Shown here in pieces: positions 35,936-45,273 of a DNA stretch of 64,000 bases. The stretch is from Acinetobacter bouvetii. GTDB lineage: Bacteria > Pseudomonadota > Gammaproteobacteria > Pseudomonadales > Moraxellaceae. The translations under genes and the position numbers were made by a program. The stretch is from contig NZ_CADDTS010000040.1 of NCBI RefSeq assembly GCF_902753875.1, positions 62,001 to 126,000 on the forward strand, read 5' to 3'. A model generated the notes under the pieces. The model made no database searches and was not told where the DNA came from. It saw only the letters and a program-made list of their open reading frames with translations. Numbering within the stretch: the stretch's first letter is position 1; every line of letters begins with the position of its first letter.

Positions 35936-35970
35936 AAAGAAAAATCCTGCAAAGCAGGCTTTACAGGATT
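35936..35970 (-). terminator. Terminator of ppnP
   Basis: On the minus strand, AATCCTG / CAGGATT encloses a 14-nt loop and is followed by TTTTCTTTTTG. An alternative inner pairing CCTG / CAGG is possible. Confidence 0.65.
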
Positions 35971-36033
35971 AATGCTTGAATCTAGTTTAACCGATTCAGG
36001 TTAAAATTTCTTTGTCTTATCCAGGACGAATAC

Positions 36034-36357
36034 TTAGCCTTCGAAATGGCAGACATAATCGAGCACTTCATCGGTCTCGATTTTAAAGCGACTGTTACCT
36101 GGCACATAAAAAGATTGACCGGCACGGAACAATTCACTTTCCGATTTGTCACCGATTTGCACACGACATTCACCTGAAATAATTTCCATACGTTCAGGCA
36201 CATGCGTTTGAAAGGTCAAGGCCTGTTCAGTTGGCAAAATCACCCCTAAGGTTTTTTTGGTGCCATCTTCAAACTGCACGGTATGACTGATACACAAGCC
36301 ATCGAAATAAACATTCGACTTTTTGACAACCGAAACATGATCAAACTGATTTGACAT
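36034..36357 (-). CDS. ppnP: Pyrimidine/purine nucleoside phosphorylase (PpnP, DUF1255)
   Basis: A 107-residue single-domain cupin. The conserved pattern [23 protein letters not shown], described as [14 protein letters not shown] plus [12 protein letters not shown], is followed by GECRVQIG and [16 protein letters not shown]. coli PpnP (YaiE) phosphorolyses many nucleosides to base and ribose 1-phosphate. The ATG at 36357 is preceded by CTGGAGAA at 7 nt; the in-frame codon at 36381 was rejected. It is monocistronic. Confidence 0.93.
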   Translation of the reverse strand: MSNQFDHVSVVKKSNVYFDGLCISHTVQFEDGTKKTLGVILPTEQALTFQTHVPERMEIISGECRVQIGDKSESELFRAGQSFYVPGNSRFKIETDEVLDYVCHFEG

Positions 36358-36887
36358 GCGTATTCTCCAGATAATGCGCATTTATAATTTTTGCTCGAGC
36401 TAGTTTAAAGCTGAGCTTGCAACTAATCAATCGCTGTTTCATCCAGCTAAATCAATATTTTTCAAATTTTTACAAATATTGCTTCGCAGGCTAAAGAGAA
36501 AATCTGACGAGTTGCGCAGAACCTCCAGCGACTGGAGAATTATACGCACAAATCGGTTTTAATGTTGCCCCGACCAAAGGCGAATAGCATGAGCCACAAT
36601 TGATTCAGTTTTCAAATCAACTTTCAATCCTGAACAATAGTTCATCCAATTCCAACTTTTCAGAATGCAATGAATATGCAGCTCAAATTGCCTATCTTTT
36701 ATAACAAGCAAACAGCAATTTATTGATGGAAAATTTTATTAGCTATTTTAATGTGCAAGTTTCATTTTCCTTGGCCTTATAAGGTAAGATATTGATGTTT
36801 TAAGTCCTTTTAAAATAAAAGCTGTCTTGTGACCAAAACAAAATTTGACTATCTTAGATTAAAACTTTTCGCAGCTTGGATGCGTTT
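36358..36887. other. 530-bp intergenic region between ppnP and recN
   Basis: No coding frame is supported. On the minus strand a TATAAT (36539-36544) is followed within a few bases by the perfect hairpin CTCCAG-TCG-CTGGAG (36526-36540 region), so a short minus-strand leader or small RNA is possible. A 10-bp palindrome CCTTATAAGG lies at 36775-36784 in front of recN. No SOS-type LexA box of the enterobacterial kind was seen. Confidence 0.4.
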
Positions 36888-38549
36888 ATGCTGACACATT
36901 TAACTCTGATCAATTTCGCTTTAGCAGATCACTTAGCCATTGATATTGAACAAGGTTTCAATGTCCTGACGGGTGAAACCGGCGCAGGTAAATCGTTATT
37001 ACTGGATGCCTTGTCTGCTTGTCTAGGTGAACGCACCGATACCAATTATGTGCGTTTTGGTTCAGATAAAGCCGATGTGACGGCCATTTTTAGTTATCAG
37101 GATCAAAGTCCGGAAGCAGAGTGGCTAAAAGCACATGAGTTGGATGATGAGTCAGGTGAAATTCATTTAAGACGGGTTATTTTTGCCACAGGTCGGAGCA
37201 AAGCCTGGATTAATGGTCGTCCAAGTAGTTTATCTGAACTAAAAGAAATTGGCCGTCTACTGGTGCAACTGTATAGTCAGCACAGTCAGCAGCAACTGTT
37301 AGAACCGCCCTATCCCAAGCACTGGCTCGACCGTTACAGCAACTTTTATCAGCCGGCACAAGACGTCCGCGATGCCTATAGCACCTGGCAAAAAGATATT
37401 CGTCAGCATCAGGCGGCACTGGATGCACAGGCCACCCGCAAACAGCGTATTGAAACTTTAGAGTTGCAGCTGGAAGAACTCGAAGACATCACCCAGATTG
37501 ACTATAAAGAGATTGAACAGGAATTTGACCGTCTCAGCCATCATGAACATATCATGCTGGACTGCGGCTACAGTTTAAATGTACTCGATGAAGCCGAGCA
37601 GAATCTGACTCAGGAACTGTCATCGATTATTCGCCGTCTGGAATCGCATGCCGGTCGTAGTGAGCAGCTGGCGGAAATCTACAATTCACTGATCAATGCA
37701 CAAAGTGAAATGGATGATGCAACGGCAAATCTGCGCCAGTTTATCGATCGTCAAAGTTTCGATCCTGAACGCATGGAAGAACTGAATTCACAACTGGAAG
37801 TCTTCCACCGTTTAGCCCGTAAATACCGTACTCAACCGGAAAGTTTGAAAGAAGAATATCAGGCTTGGCAGGCTGAACTGGAACAGTTGCATCAACTGGA
37901 AGACCCGGAAACTCTGGCCGAACAGGTAGAATTGTCGCATCAGCAATTTTTAACTAAAGCCCAATATCTGGATGAAATTCGCCGTGAAGCCGCCGTACCT
38001 TTGGCCAAACAACTAACCGAACAGGTCAAGCAACTGGCTTTGCCGGAAGCCTATTTTGAATTCAAGTTTGAGCCGTTAGAACAAATCGGTGCCGAAGGAC
38101 TGAGCTTTATTCAACTGCTGTTTACCGCCAATAAGGGTATACCACCGCAGCCGTTGGCTCGCGTGGCATCCGGAGGTGAACTGTCGCGTATTGCCTTGGT
38201 CATGCAAGTGATGAATGCGGAAAAAACCGAATCGGAAGTGCTGGTGTTTGATGAAATTGATGTCGGGATCAGTGGTGGAACGGCTGAAATGGTCGGCCGT
38301 TTGCTGGCTGACTTGGCCCAACATGTACAGATTTTATGTATTACCCATCAGGCCCAAGTGGCAGCACAATCCGACCAGCATCTGCTGGTGAAAAAACGTC
38401 AGACCGATCCGGCCAGCAGCACCATTATCAACCTTGCAGAAGAACAGCGCATTGATGAGCTGGCACGTATGACGGGTGGCGTCGAAATTAACGACACAAC
38501 CCTGCAACATGCCAAACAGTTGCGCCAGCTGAAGTTTCAACAGGTATAA
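36888..38549 (+). CDS. recN: DNA repair protein RecN
   Basis: A 553-residue SMC-like ATPase that acts in double-strand-break repair. Walker A is in LTGETGAGKSLLLDAL near residues 28-43. A long coiled-coil arm occupies roughly 150-350. The C-terminal half holds the signature VASGGELSRIALVMQ, Walker B VLVFDEIDVGISGG near 458 and the switch CITHQAQVAAQS. All ATPase motifs are canonical. The ATG at 36888 was chosen over the in-frame TTG at 36876. It is likely damage-inducible in Acinetobacter, but no operator was identified with certainty. Confidence 0.96.
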   Translation: MLTHLTLINFALADHLAIDIEQGFNVLTGETGAGKSLLLDALSACLGERTDTNYVRFGSDKADVTAIFSYQDQSPEAEWLKAHELDDESGEIHLRRVIFATGRSKAWINGRPSSLSELKEIGRLLVQLYSQHSQQQLLEPPYPKHWLDRYSNFYQPAQDVRDAYSTWQKDIRQHQAALDAQATRKQRIETLELQLEELEDITQIDYKEIEQEFDRLSHHEHIMLDCGYSLNVLDEAEQNLTQELSSIIRRLESHAGRSEQLAEIYNSLINAQSEMDDATANLRQFIDRQSFDPERMEELNSQLEVFHRLARKYRTQPESLKEEYQAWQAELEQLHQLEDPETLAEQVELSHQQFLTKAQYLDEIRREAAVPLAKQLTEQVKQLALPEAYFEFKFEPLEQIGAEGLSFIQLLFTANKGIPPQPLARVASGGELSRIALVMQVMNAEKTESEVLVFDEIDVGISGGTAEMVGRLLADLAQHVQILCITHQAQVAAQSDQHLLVKKRQTDPASSTIINLAEEQRIDELARMTGGVEINDTTLQHAKQLRQLKFQQV

Positions 38550-38665
38550 ATTTGAGGTTTAAATCACAAAAAATAATTGGCGAAACTCAATTAGTTTAGT
38601 AAGTTGATTATATGCGCATGATTAATTTAATCAGCTTTTTTGAATTTTAAGGGGGAATGGCTAAG

Positions 38666-39220
38666 ATGACTAAACAATATCTGACACATCGCTGTCTTAT
38701 AGCACCTCCTGATTTGGGTGATGATTTTTTTGCTCATACCGTCATTTATTTGGCACGACATGATGAGGACGGCGCTCAAGGCATTATCATTAACCGTCCT
38801 TCAGGTCTTTCAATCAAAGAATTATTGAATGATCTTGAAATTGAAGCAGATAATGTTAATCCTCATGCAGTTTTGCAAGGTGGTCCTTTACGTCCTGAGG
38901 CAGGCTTTGTATTACATACGGGACAACCGACCTGGCATTCATCTATTGCCGTGGGTGAAAATGTCTGTATCACAACATCTAAAGATATCTTGGACGCCAT
39001 TGCCCACAATGAAGGTGTGGGACGCTATCAGATTGCTTTAGGCTATGCCAGCTGGGGCAAAAACCAGCTGGAAGAAGAAATTGCCCGCGGTGATTGGCTG
39101 ATCTGTGATTCAGATATGGATTTAATATTTAATTTACCTTATGACGACCGCTGGGACGCTGCCTATAAAAAGATGGGCGTAGACCGGACCTGGTTATCAT
39201 CAGAGATTGGACATGCCTGA
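38666..39220 (+). CDS. YqgE/AlgH family protein (UPF0301/DUF179)
   Basis: A 184-residue conserved protein of unknown biochemical role. It has the family motifs [23 protein letters not shown] (read as LIAPP, then FFAHTVIYL), [26 protein letters not shown] and [15 protein letters not shown]. The length matches the family. ATG 38666 has AAGGGGGA about 10 nt upstream; the ATG at 38657 sits too close to it. Its end overlaps ruvX by 8 bases, a conserved gene pair. AlgH was linked to alginate regulation in Pseudomonas; that role is not implied here. Confidence 0.92.
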   Translation: MTKQYLTHRCLIAPPDLGDDFFAHTVIYLARHDEDGAQGIIINRPSGLSIKELLNDLEIEADNVNPHAVLQGGPLRPEAGFVLHTGQPTWHSSIAVGENVCITTSKDILDAIAHNEGVGRYQIALGYASWGKNQLEEEIARGDWLICDSDMDLIFNLPYDDRWDAAYKKMGVDRTWLSSEIGHA

Positions 39221-39656
39221 TTTATCGCAACCTCACATGATTATGGCATTTGATTTTGGCACTCAGAAAATGGGCATGGCAGTCGGTCAATCGCTGATTG
39301 AAAGTGCAAATCCTCTCGCCCTTTTCCCCATGAAAGATGGAATTCCGAACTGGGATGCTTTACTGAAAATAGTCAAACAGTATCAACCCACCTTATTTTT
39401 GGTGGGCTTACCTTTAAATATGGATGATAGTGAGTCGGAACTTTCTGCACGTTCGCGCAAATTTGCCCGACGTTTACGCCATCAGACCAATATTGAAACC
39501 TTGATGGTAGATGAACGGCTGACCACCCGTGAGGCACGAGATGAACTGGATCATTATCAGGCTCAGGGACGTGCCAAGAAACTGGCAGCTGACAGTATTG
39601 CCGCGGCCTTATTCATCGAGAGCTGGTATCGCAATCCAGAGGGTGTAGCACCTTAA
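39213..39656 (+). CDS. ruvX: Putative pre-16S rRNA nuclease YqgF/RuvX
   Basis: A 147-residue RNase H-fold protein. Visible motifs are [16 protein letters not shown] (metal-binding Asp), [30 protein letters not shown] and the final acidic [16 protein letters not shown]. In E. coli YqgF matures the 5' end of 16S rRNA; a Holliday-junction role was proposed earlier from fold similarity. ATG 39213 overlaps the end of the YqgE gene (ATGCCTGA). A terminator follows. Confidence 0.93.
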   Translation: MPDLSQPHMIMAFDFGTQKMGMAVGQSLIESANPLALFPMKDGIPNWDALLKIVKQYQPTLFLVGLPLNMDDSESELSARSRKFARRLRHQTNIETLMVDERLTTREARDELDHYQAQGRAKKLAADSIAAALFIESWYRNPEGVAP

Positions 39657-39660
39657 AGAT

Positions 39661-39689
39661 AAAAAAGCATCCTTCAGGATGCTTTTTTT
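39661..39689. terminator. Terminator after ruvX, also facing the efflux operon
   Basis: AAAAAAGCATCC / GGATGCTTTTTT with the loop TTCA. A and T tracts on both sides allow it to serve the convergent aaeA-like gene too. Confidence 0.9.
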
Positions 39690-39708
39690 GAAATGAACAA
39701 GGGCTGAG

Positions 39709-40719
39709 TTAGGGCTGATCTTTTTTCAAAATATGTACAGTGGCGGTACGGCCTGCAACAAAGGCCAACTGGTTCTTCGGCATCTCATCAATCACAATTT
39801 TAACTGGAACACGTTGTGCTAGACGAACCCAACTAAAGGTTGGGTTTACATTGGCAAGTAGACCTGTGGTTGAGCTACGTTCACGGTCTTCAATCCCGGA
39901 TGCCACCCCTTGTACATGACCTTTTAATTTTTGTGAATCACCCATCAACTGAATGGTAGCTGGCGCACCGACATAAATTTTGTCCAGTTTGGTTTCTTCA
40001 AAATAACCTACAATATATAGCTGCTGACGGTTTAACAGCGCAGCAACCGCCTGCCCTACTTTGACGTAATTCCCTTCCTGTAATTCAAAATTCGACAAGG
40101 TCCCATCAGCTGGTGCGACTACTTCGGAGCGATGCAGGTTCAATTCAGCCAAATGCAGATTACTAGTAGCCACTTCAATTAATGCTTTTTGCTGCCCAAT
40201 GCTGGCTTTAGCCTGTTCAATCGCTGCAACCATCTGCTCATGTTCTGCATGGGACTGATCGCGAGTCGCAAACATCTGGTCTTGCTCTTGTTTTGAAATT
40301 GCACCATCCATCAAGTTGGAATAACGATTGGCATTTTTATCTGCCAGATTGATGTTGGCTTCAGATTTCACCACATTGGCTTTGGCTTGGGCCAATTGGG
40401 CTTCTGCAGCAGCCAGACCAGCTTTGGCTTTGGACACATCTGATCGGGCCTGTTCAACATCCAGCGCCTGACGAGCAACATCAATTTTAAACAGCACCTG
40501 ACCTTTCTTGACCGCCTGGTTATCTTGTACCAATACTTCCGTTACCAATCCGGATACATCTGAAGATACCTGAATCACATCGCCACGCACACGGCCATCC
40601 CGTGTCCAGGGTTCTGAGTTGTAATAATTCCAGATATGCAGCAATGCCATGATTGCCAAGGCTGCGACCAGCAATAACAACACGGGTCGAATAAATTTGC
40701 GTAAATCTAGGGATGTCAT
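39709..40719 (-). CDS. HlyD-family periplasmic adaptor of an AaeA/EmrA-like efflux pump
   Basis: A 336-residue membrane-fusion protein. One N-terminal membrane helix (about 12-29) is followed by GRVRGDVIQVSSDVSGLVTEV. The biotinyl-lipoyl domain (VQDNQAVKKGQVLFKID) is split by an alpha-helical coiled-coil hairpin rich in A, K, Q and E (about 75-180). The beta-barrel domain follows. It resembles AaeA, the adaptor of the p-hydroxybenzoate efflux system of E. coli. It is the last gene of the aaeB-X-A-like operon. A TolC-family channel gene is at 48 kb, but any partnership is conjecture. Confidence 0.9.
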   Translation of the reverse strand: MTSLDLRKFIRPVLLLLVAALAIMALLHIWNYYNSEPWTRDGRVRGDVIQVSSDVSGLVTEVLVQDNQAVKKGQVLFKIDVARQALDVEQARSDVSKAKAGLAAAEAQLAQAKANVVKSEANINLADKNANRYSNLMDGAISKQEQDQMFATRDQSHAEHEQMVAAIEQAKASIGQQKALIEVATSNLHLAELNLHRSEVVAPADGTLSNFELQEGNYVKVGQAVAALLNRQQLYIVGYFEETKLDKIYVGAPATIQLMGDSQKLKGHVQGVASGIEDRERSSTTGLLANVNPTFSWVRLAQRVPVKIVIDEMPKNQLAFVAGRTATVHILKKDQP

Positions 40720-40759
40720 AGTTGTTCAACCTTGTTCATTTCAAAAAAGAGACTGATAC

Positions 40760-40966
40760 TTAGCCCAAGTACAGTGTAAAACCCCAATGCACCAACCACA
40801 GCAGCACAACAAAGAGACATAAATTAAAAATACTTGGCATGGCAATCCAGCCCTGCTCTACCAGACGGTCCGTCAACAGGTTCAGCACCCTCAAAATTGC
40901 ATAAGCAAACATGGCCTGAATAATCAATATCGGGACATATACACCATATATATTCACTTCACCCAC
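40760..40966 (-). CDS. AaeX-like small membrane protein (DUF1656)
   Basis: A 68-residue protein with two hydrophobic helices. It starts MGEVNIYGVYVPIL, the typical opening of DUF1656/AaeX proteins, and ends GFTLYLG. It lies between the FUSC permease and the HlyD adaptor, separated from the permease stop by 1 nt. Its function in AaeXAB-type pumps is unknown; it may stabilise the pair. Confidence 0.88.
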   Translation of the reverse strand: MGEVNIYGVYVPILIIQAMFAYAILRVLNLLTDRLVEQGWIAMPSIFNLCLFVVLLWLVHWGFTLYLG

Positions 40967-40967
40967 G

Positions 40968-43049
40968 CTATGCTCCTTTCCCGGCAGATTGTGCAGTGGC
41001 CGTCAAATTGACATGACATAGACTGCTTTGAATATTATTTAAAGAAATGTTTAAGCGCTGTACGGTATCTTGTTGCTCAATCGTTGCTGCTTCCGTTTGT
41101 AAGGCCTGAATTTTTTCCAGAATGGCATTTTTCAATACATCGCTGGCTTGACTGATTTCCTTGGCACGAAAATAGTCATCCAGCAGTTGTTGTAAATCTT
41201 CCAGTGTGATCAGGATCGGATGCTGTGCAGGCAGTTTATTCATTAATTCTTGCAGCCGGGTCAGATCAATCACCGCACTGGATTCAATCAAAGCCAACTG
41301 GATGTTTTTTTTCAAATGTTCTGACTGCACGACTTTGGTATTTAAGACCCCAATCCGGTCCAGCATACTGCGCAGATGAATACGGAATTGCACTCCATAA
41401 GGCAAATACAGGGCTTGCCGGATGGCCTTATAGTGCAAGGATAAAATACGTTGTGCGGTAATGTCCGGTGACATGGCCCGTACCAGATGGATGATATATA
41501 CGGAAATAAGCGGCCCCAGAACAGTCCCAATTGAAGCATCAAAAAAGAACACCTGATCCAGACTATAGCGGTTCTGTAAATTCAGCCCCATCACCGTGCC
41601 CATCAACAAAGGCAAACCAATACCGGTCAACGGCGGATGCGGAAACAGCATCAAACAGTAGATAATAAAAGGTGCCAGCACCACCACCAGCTGCCAGAAT
41701 GCAGTCACATGCGGGAAAATGCCATAGGCATAAATAAACACAATCACAGCAGCATACAAATTGGCGCGAATAAACATTTTTAAGGCCGGTACTGGATTGT
41801 CCATGGCAGTCAAAATACAGGCACTGATCGCGGCCATTTCCGCCATCATAAATCCTGCTTTCCAGCCACTCACAATCCAGAAGGATGTAGCCAGCAAAAT
41901 CACCAGAAAAGCCGAAATCCCACCGCGTACAGCTACCCCATGATCACGGTGTAAATTGGGGTAGGTCGTGGTCAGCGGCGTGACACTTTCCGGTAATGAG
42001 GCATCCCCTTGCTGAATTCGCTGCCAGATCAATCTGATGGCCCGAATATTTTGGATAAAATGCCGAACGTCCATTTTCAGACTGCCTAAAATCACCTGCT
42101 GGGATGCCGGACTCATGGCCTGCAAACGGGCAAAATCCTCGTCAAAACCTTCAGGTAAACCATTCAGCTGGGTTTCATCAATGACATGTTCATCTTGCAA
42201 AAAATCTGCAATATGTACATGTATAGCCTGCAGTTGCTCACGATAAGCAGTATCGAGCAGATCCAGCTGTTTAACCCGCTCGGCCATGGCCACCAGATTG
42301 GCAATCAGCATGGTCATTTGATGCAACATTTCTTGCAAAGGTTTGGTCATCCCCTGTAGGGCTGACTTTTCATAGGACAAATGCACTGCCATGACATGAA
42401 TTTCAGCAATATCACGGGTAATCTGCGCCAGCATGTTGTTGTAATTTTTCAGCTGACTGGAATCCAGTAAAATCTGGTGAAATAAAGATTTGGTATCTTT
42501 AAAAGTTTTGCTGACCCGGGTTTTTACCGCAGGCCCAATATGCATGGGAAATAATGTCGTGGTGACAATAGCGCTACATAGCACACCAATCGTAATTTCC
42601 ATAAACCGGCCGATGGCCATGTCAAAAATAGAAACGGTGTCAATAAAATAAATAATATTGTAGCAAATAATGACTGCGGTATATCCCGCCAACATGGATA
42701 CATAACTGCGCGGTGTCCGGTCTAGCAGGGAAATATACAGACAGACCGCGACCCAGCTCGCCAAAAACAGGGTAAATAACCACGGCGTGTTGATCAAAAG
42801 TGGCGTGACCACAATAGAAACAATCGCGCCCAACAAAGTCCCCAACACCCGATAAATACTTTTTGACGATGTCATCCCGGAATAGGGATTGGCAATGACA
42901 AAGACCGTGCCGATCGCCCAAATGGGATACGCCAGATTTAAAGAAAAGGCCACATAAAGTGCCAATATGCCTGCCAGAAAAGTTTTAATCGCAAAAATCC
43001 AGTCCATTTTGTTGGGACGAAATGCGAGTAATTGTTTGGTTAGCAGCAT
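40968..43049 (-). CDS. FUSC-family inner-membrane transporter (AaeB-like)
   Basis: A 693-residue protein with the fusaric-acid-resistance/AaeB architecture: two blocks of about five membrane helices (about 10-170 and 375-520), each followed by a soluble helical domain. Recognisable are FVIANPYSGMTSSKSIYRVLGTL (read as NPYSGMTSSKS and YRVLGTLLGA) and the second half WKAGFMMAEMAAISACILTAMDNP. The family exports aromatic acids and related anions. It is first in the operon with the DUF1656 and HlyD genes, and divergent from the IclR regulator gene. Confidence 0.9.
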   Translation of the reverse strand: MLLTKQLLAFRPNKMDWIFAIKTFLAGILALYVAFSLNLAYPIWAIGTVFVIANPYSGMTSSKSIYRVLGTLLGAIVSIVVTPLLINTPWLFTLFLASWVAVCLYISLLDRTPRSYVSMLAGYTAVIICYNIIYFIDTVSIFDMAIGRFMEITIGVLCSAIVTTTLFPMHIGPAVKTRVSKTFKDTKSLFHQILLDSSQLKNYNNMLAQITRDIAEIHVMAVHLSYEKSALQGMTKPLQEMLHQMTMLIANLVAMAERVKQLDLLDTAYREQLQAIHVHIADFLQDEHVIDETQLNGLPEGFDEDFARLQAMSPASQQVILGSLKMDVRHFIQNIRAIRLIWQRIQQGDASLPESVTPLTTTYPNLHRDHGVAVRGGISAFLVILLATSFWIVSGWKAGFMMAEMAAISACILTAMDNPVPALKMFIRANLYAAVIVFIYAYGIFPHVTAFWQLVVVLAPFIIYCLMLFPHPPLTGIGLPLLMGTVMGLNLQNRYSLDQVFFFDASIGTVLGPLISVYIIHLVRAMSPDITAQRILSLHYKAIRQALYLPYGVQFRIHLRSMLDRIGVLNTKVVQSEHLKKNIQLALIESSAVIDLTRLQELMNKLPAQHPILITLEDLQQLLDDYFRAKEISQASDVLKNAILEKIQALQTEAATIEQQDTVQRLNISLNNIQSSLCHVNLTATAQSAGKGA

Positions 43050-43527
43050 CGACGTATCTCAAATTCGGGTTTAAGACTTCACCGCACTAATTTTTAAAGA
43101 CGACTCAACTGCATGATATGCCTTTAAGGCACATCGAGCAAAAAATATACATGCCTAAACATGTCATTAGATATGATCGTCATTCAAAACAAATGGAGAA
43201 GTTTTCGCATCCTATGTTTATGCGAAATAAAATAGAAAAATTCCTTAACCAGAAAGGTTAAAAATTCATCATTGGATATTTATTTTGTATATTTTTGCAA
43301 ACTACTTACATTAAGTCAATTAAAATATCTCATTATGATAATTTAACCAATATTATTAAAAAACATAGATTATATAGCCCTGAAATTTCTCATTACTTTT
43401 ATTAAATCTTGTTAATCTGCTGGCAAAGATTAGATTACTCCAACAAAAGCTCTCCTCTGGCTATTTTTTTGTTATAAAGTAATGCTTATTCCTTTTTGTT
43501 TTATATGCTTTGACCAAGCAGGTACTT
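43050..43527. promoter_or_regulatory. Divergent intergenic region with several palindromes (efflux operon / iclR-type gene)
   Basis: This AT-rich 478-bp region should hold both divergent promoters. Three inverted repeats stand out near the efflux side: TGCCTTTAAGGCA (43119-43131), ACATG-N6-CATGT (43149-43164) and TTCGCAT-N9-ATGCGAA (43204-43226). IclR regulators bind short palindromes, so these are candidate operators. TTATGCGAAATAAAA at 43218-43232 and the first palindrome arms both recur downstream of the regulator gene. Confidence 0.5.
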
Positions 43528-44301
43528 ATGGCACTTTCTAGTTTTGGTAAGATTCTCACCGTTTTGGATCTCTTTTCGGTATCTCGCCCAATCATTAATG
43601 TGGATATCATTAGTGAAGAATTAGGCCTTTCTAAACCGACTAGCTACCGTTATTTAAAAGAATTGGTTTCGACAGAATTATTACAACGCCTGAGCGGGAC
43701 CTCAGGTGACTATACCCTGGGTTCTAAAATTGCAGTCCTAGATTATATTTCCCGAACCACCGATCCTTTGGTGCAAATTAGCATTCCATTTATGCAGCAA
43801 ATTGTAGAGCGAACCGAATTTTGCTGTCTGCTGACCCATTTAAACCGTGATTCATGTATCGATATTCATCATGAATTATTTAAAGATGTGACCTTGCTGT
43901 CTTATGGCCGGGGTTGCCCACGTCCTGTATTTGTCGGCTCATCGCCTAAAGTAATCATGTCCTATTTACCCAAACAGGGTATTTTGGACTATTACCAGCG
44001 TTTCTCAGCCGAACTTTCAGAAGTGGATTTTGCCGAAAGTGAAGAAAAATTCTTACTGAAAATGAAGCAGATCAAGAAACAGGGCTATTATTATTCCAGT
44101 GGTGAACTTGATCCCAATGTGTCTGGCTTATCAGTTCCGATCAAGTTTTCTGCTAAAGAACCCCCATTGGCATTGACCTTACTGGCTTCAAAAAACCGCT
44201 TTGAATTTGTCAATCTGCAAAAACTGATCGAAATTCTGCAAGAAAATGCGGCATTGATTGAGAAAAAATTTGCTGAACTGTCTGAAGAAGACGAAGCTTA
44301 A
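43528..44301 (+). CDS. IclR-family transcriptional regulator
   Basis: A 257-residue regulator. The N-terminal winged helix-turn-helix is at about residues 1-70 (FGKILTVLDLFSV, ISEELGLSKPTSYRYLKELV), and the IclR effector-binding domain follows to about 245. That domain contains GCPRPVFVGSSPKVIMSYLP and LDPNVSGLSVPIKF. IclR proteins respond to small organic acids, which fits the divergent aromatic-acid-type efflux operon; in E. coli the aae operon is instead controlled by a LysR protein. I chose ATG 43528 (GCAGGT upstream) over the in-frame TTG at 43510. The effector is unknown. Confidence 0.9.
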   Translation: MALSSFGKILTVLDLFSVSRPIINVDIISEELGLSKPTSYRYLKELVSTELLQRLSGTSGDYTLGSKIAVLDYISRTTDPLVQISIPFMQQIVERTEFCCLLTHLNRDSCIDIHHELFKDVTLLSYGRGCPRPVFVGSSPKVIMSYLPKQGILDYYQRFSAELSEVDFAESEEKFLLKMKQIKKQGYYYSSGELDPNVSGLSVPIKFSAKEPPLALTLLASKNRFEFVNLQKLIEILQENAALIEKKFAELSEEDEA

Positions 44302-44330
44302 AATTCAATAATAATCAATCCAGTATCATT

Positions 44331-44345
44331 TTATGCGAAATAAAA
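44331..44345. repeat. 15-bp repeat shared with the iclR upstream region
   Basis: TTATGCGAAATAAAA is identical to 43218-43232, where it overlaps the right arm of an inverted repeat. A further palindrome, TGCCTTCAAGGCA at 44489-44501, has the same arms as 43119-43131. Confidence 0.6.
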
Positions 44346-44506
44346 GATATTTTATGGTTGTAATACCCATCTTATTCTCATAATATGATTATTGTTCTTC
44401 AGCATCCATTATTCCATGATAATCCGGTGCTTGGCTAAAAGCCTAACCTCAGACTTAAATCAGCTCATCACAGTATGGGCTTTTTTTATGCCTTCAAGGC
44501 AGATAT

Positions 44507-45139
44507 TTACAGCTTTTCATAGGGATAAAAATAGCGAAAGGTGAGATTCACCCGTGGCTGAATAATCTTGCTGGATTTCATTAAGGCATGTTTCCAGTAC
44601 TGCTGCGTGTTGCCGCACATCACAATCAATTGTCCGCTCTGTAACAGCAGATCAACTTTTTGCTGCGTGGTTTTATGCTTAAAACTGAATTTTCGGGTCG
44701 CGCCAAAACTTAACGAGGCGATCACGGTTTCTAAACCGGCTTTCGACACCAAGGCCGGTTCATCATCACTATGCCAACCCACGCCTTGGGTGCCATTTTC
44801 ATACAAATTGGCCAGACAAGAATTGAAGGAATACCCCACCAGCTTTTCAATGTGCTGCTTTAAACGAAATAATCCGGGTGTCCACTGCTGTGCCTGTTTA
44901 AAGGTACCCGAATAATGATATGGGTAGTTTTCGTCGCCATACCAGGCGACTTTGCGCTCGGTTTGATAATAACGCCCATGCAAAATCACTTCGTCATGTT
45001 GCCAGGCCAAACGGGTTAAAAAATAATGTAAATACTGCTCACTTTGTTCCGGTGTGAGAATCAGACCAAAATCCTGAACCACCCCATCATAAGGCAATAG
45101 ATTGGCCTGAGCTTCCGGCTCAAATAATTCAAAGTTCAT
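44507..45139 (-). CDS. AlkB-like 2-oxoglutarate/Fe(II) dioxygenase (DNA alkylation repair)
   Basis: A 210-residue AlkB-family protein. The iron-binding HxD is in VGWHSDDEPAL near residue 121. The second histidine is in WKHALMKS near 180, and the 2-oxoglutarate arginine in PRVNLTFRYF near 195. ATRKFSFKHK near 146 is also typical. The length and the motif QGVGWHSD place it with short bacterial AlkB/ALKBH2-like oxygenases that reverse N-alkyl lesions. It is monocistronic and has no Ada regulator nearby. Confidence 0.92.
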   Translation of the reverse strand: MNFELFEPEAQANLLPYDGVVQDFGLILTPEQSEQYLHYFLTRLAWQHDEVILHGRYYQTERKVAWYGDENYPYHYSGTFKQAQQWTPGLFRLKQHIEKLVGYSFNSCLANLYENGTQGVGWHSDDEPALVSKAGLETVIASLSFGATRKFSFKHKTTQQKVDLLLQSGQLIVMCGNTQQYWKHALMKSSKIIQPRVNLTFRYFYPYEKL

Positions 45140-45273
45140 GGTTAAACATATAGCTCAGATTAAATTTTATTTTAGCGAAATGTGATGCTTCACAATTGAA
45201 AACATTGTATGCGCTTGTGACAGCGGCTCAACCGGCTTAGACTGAAATCCAGCTGATAATAAAAAAATTGCAT

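Noticed and set aside
44489..44501. TGCCTTCAAGGCA as the alkB-like gene promoter operator
   Set aside because: It lies downstream of the stop codon of the minus-strand AlkB gene, so it cannot sit in that gene's promoter.
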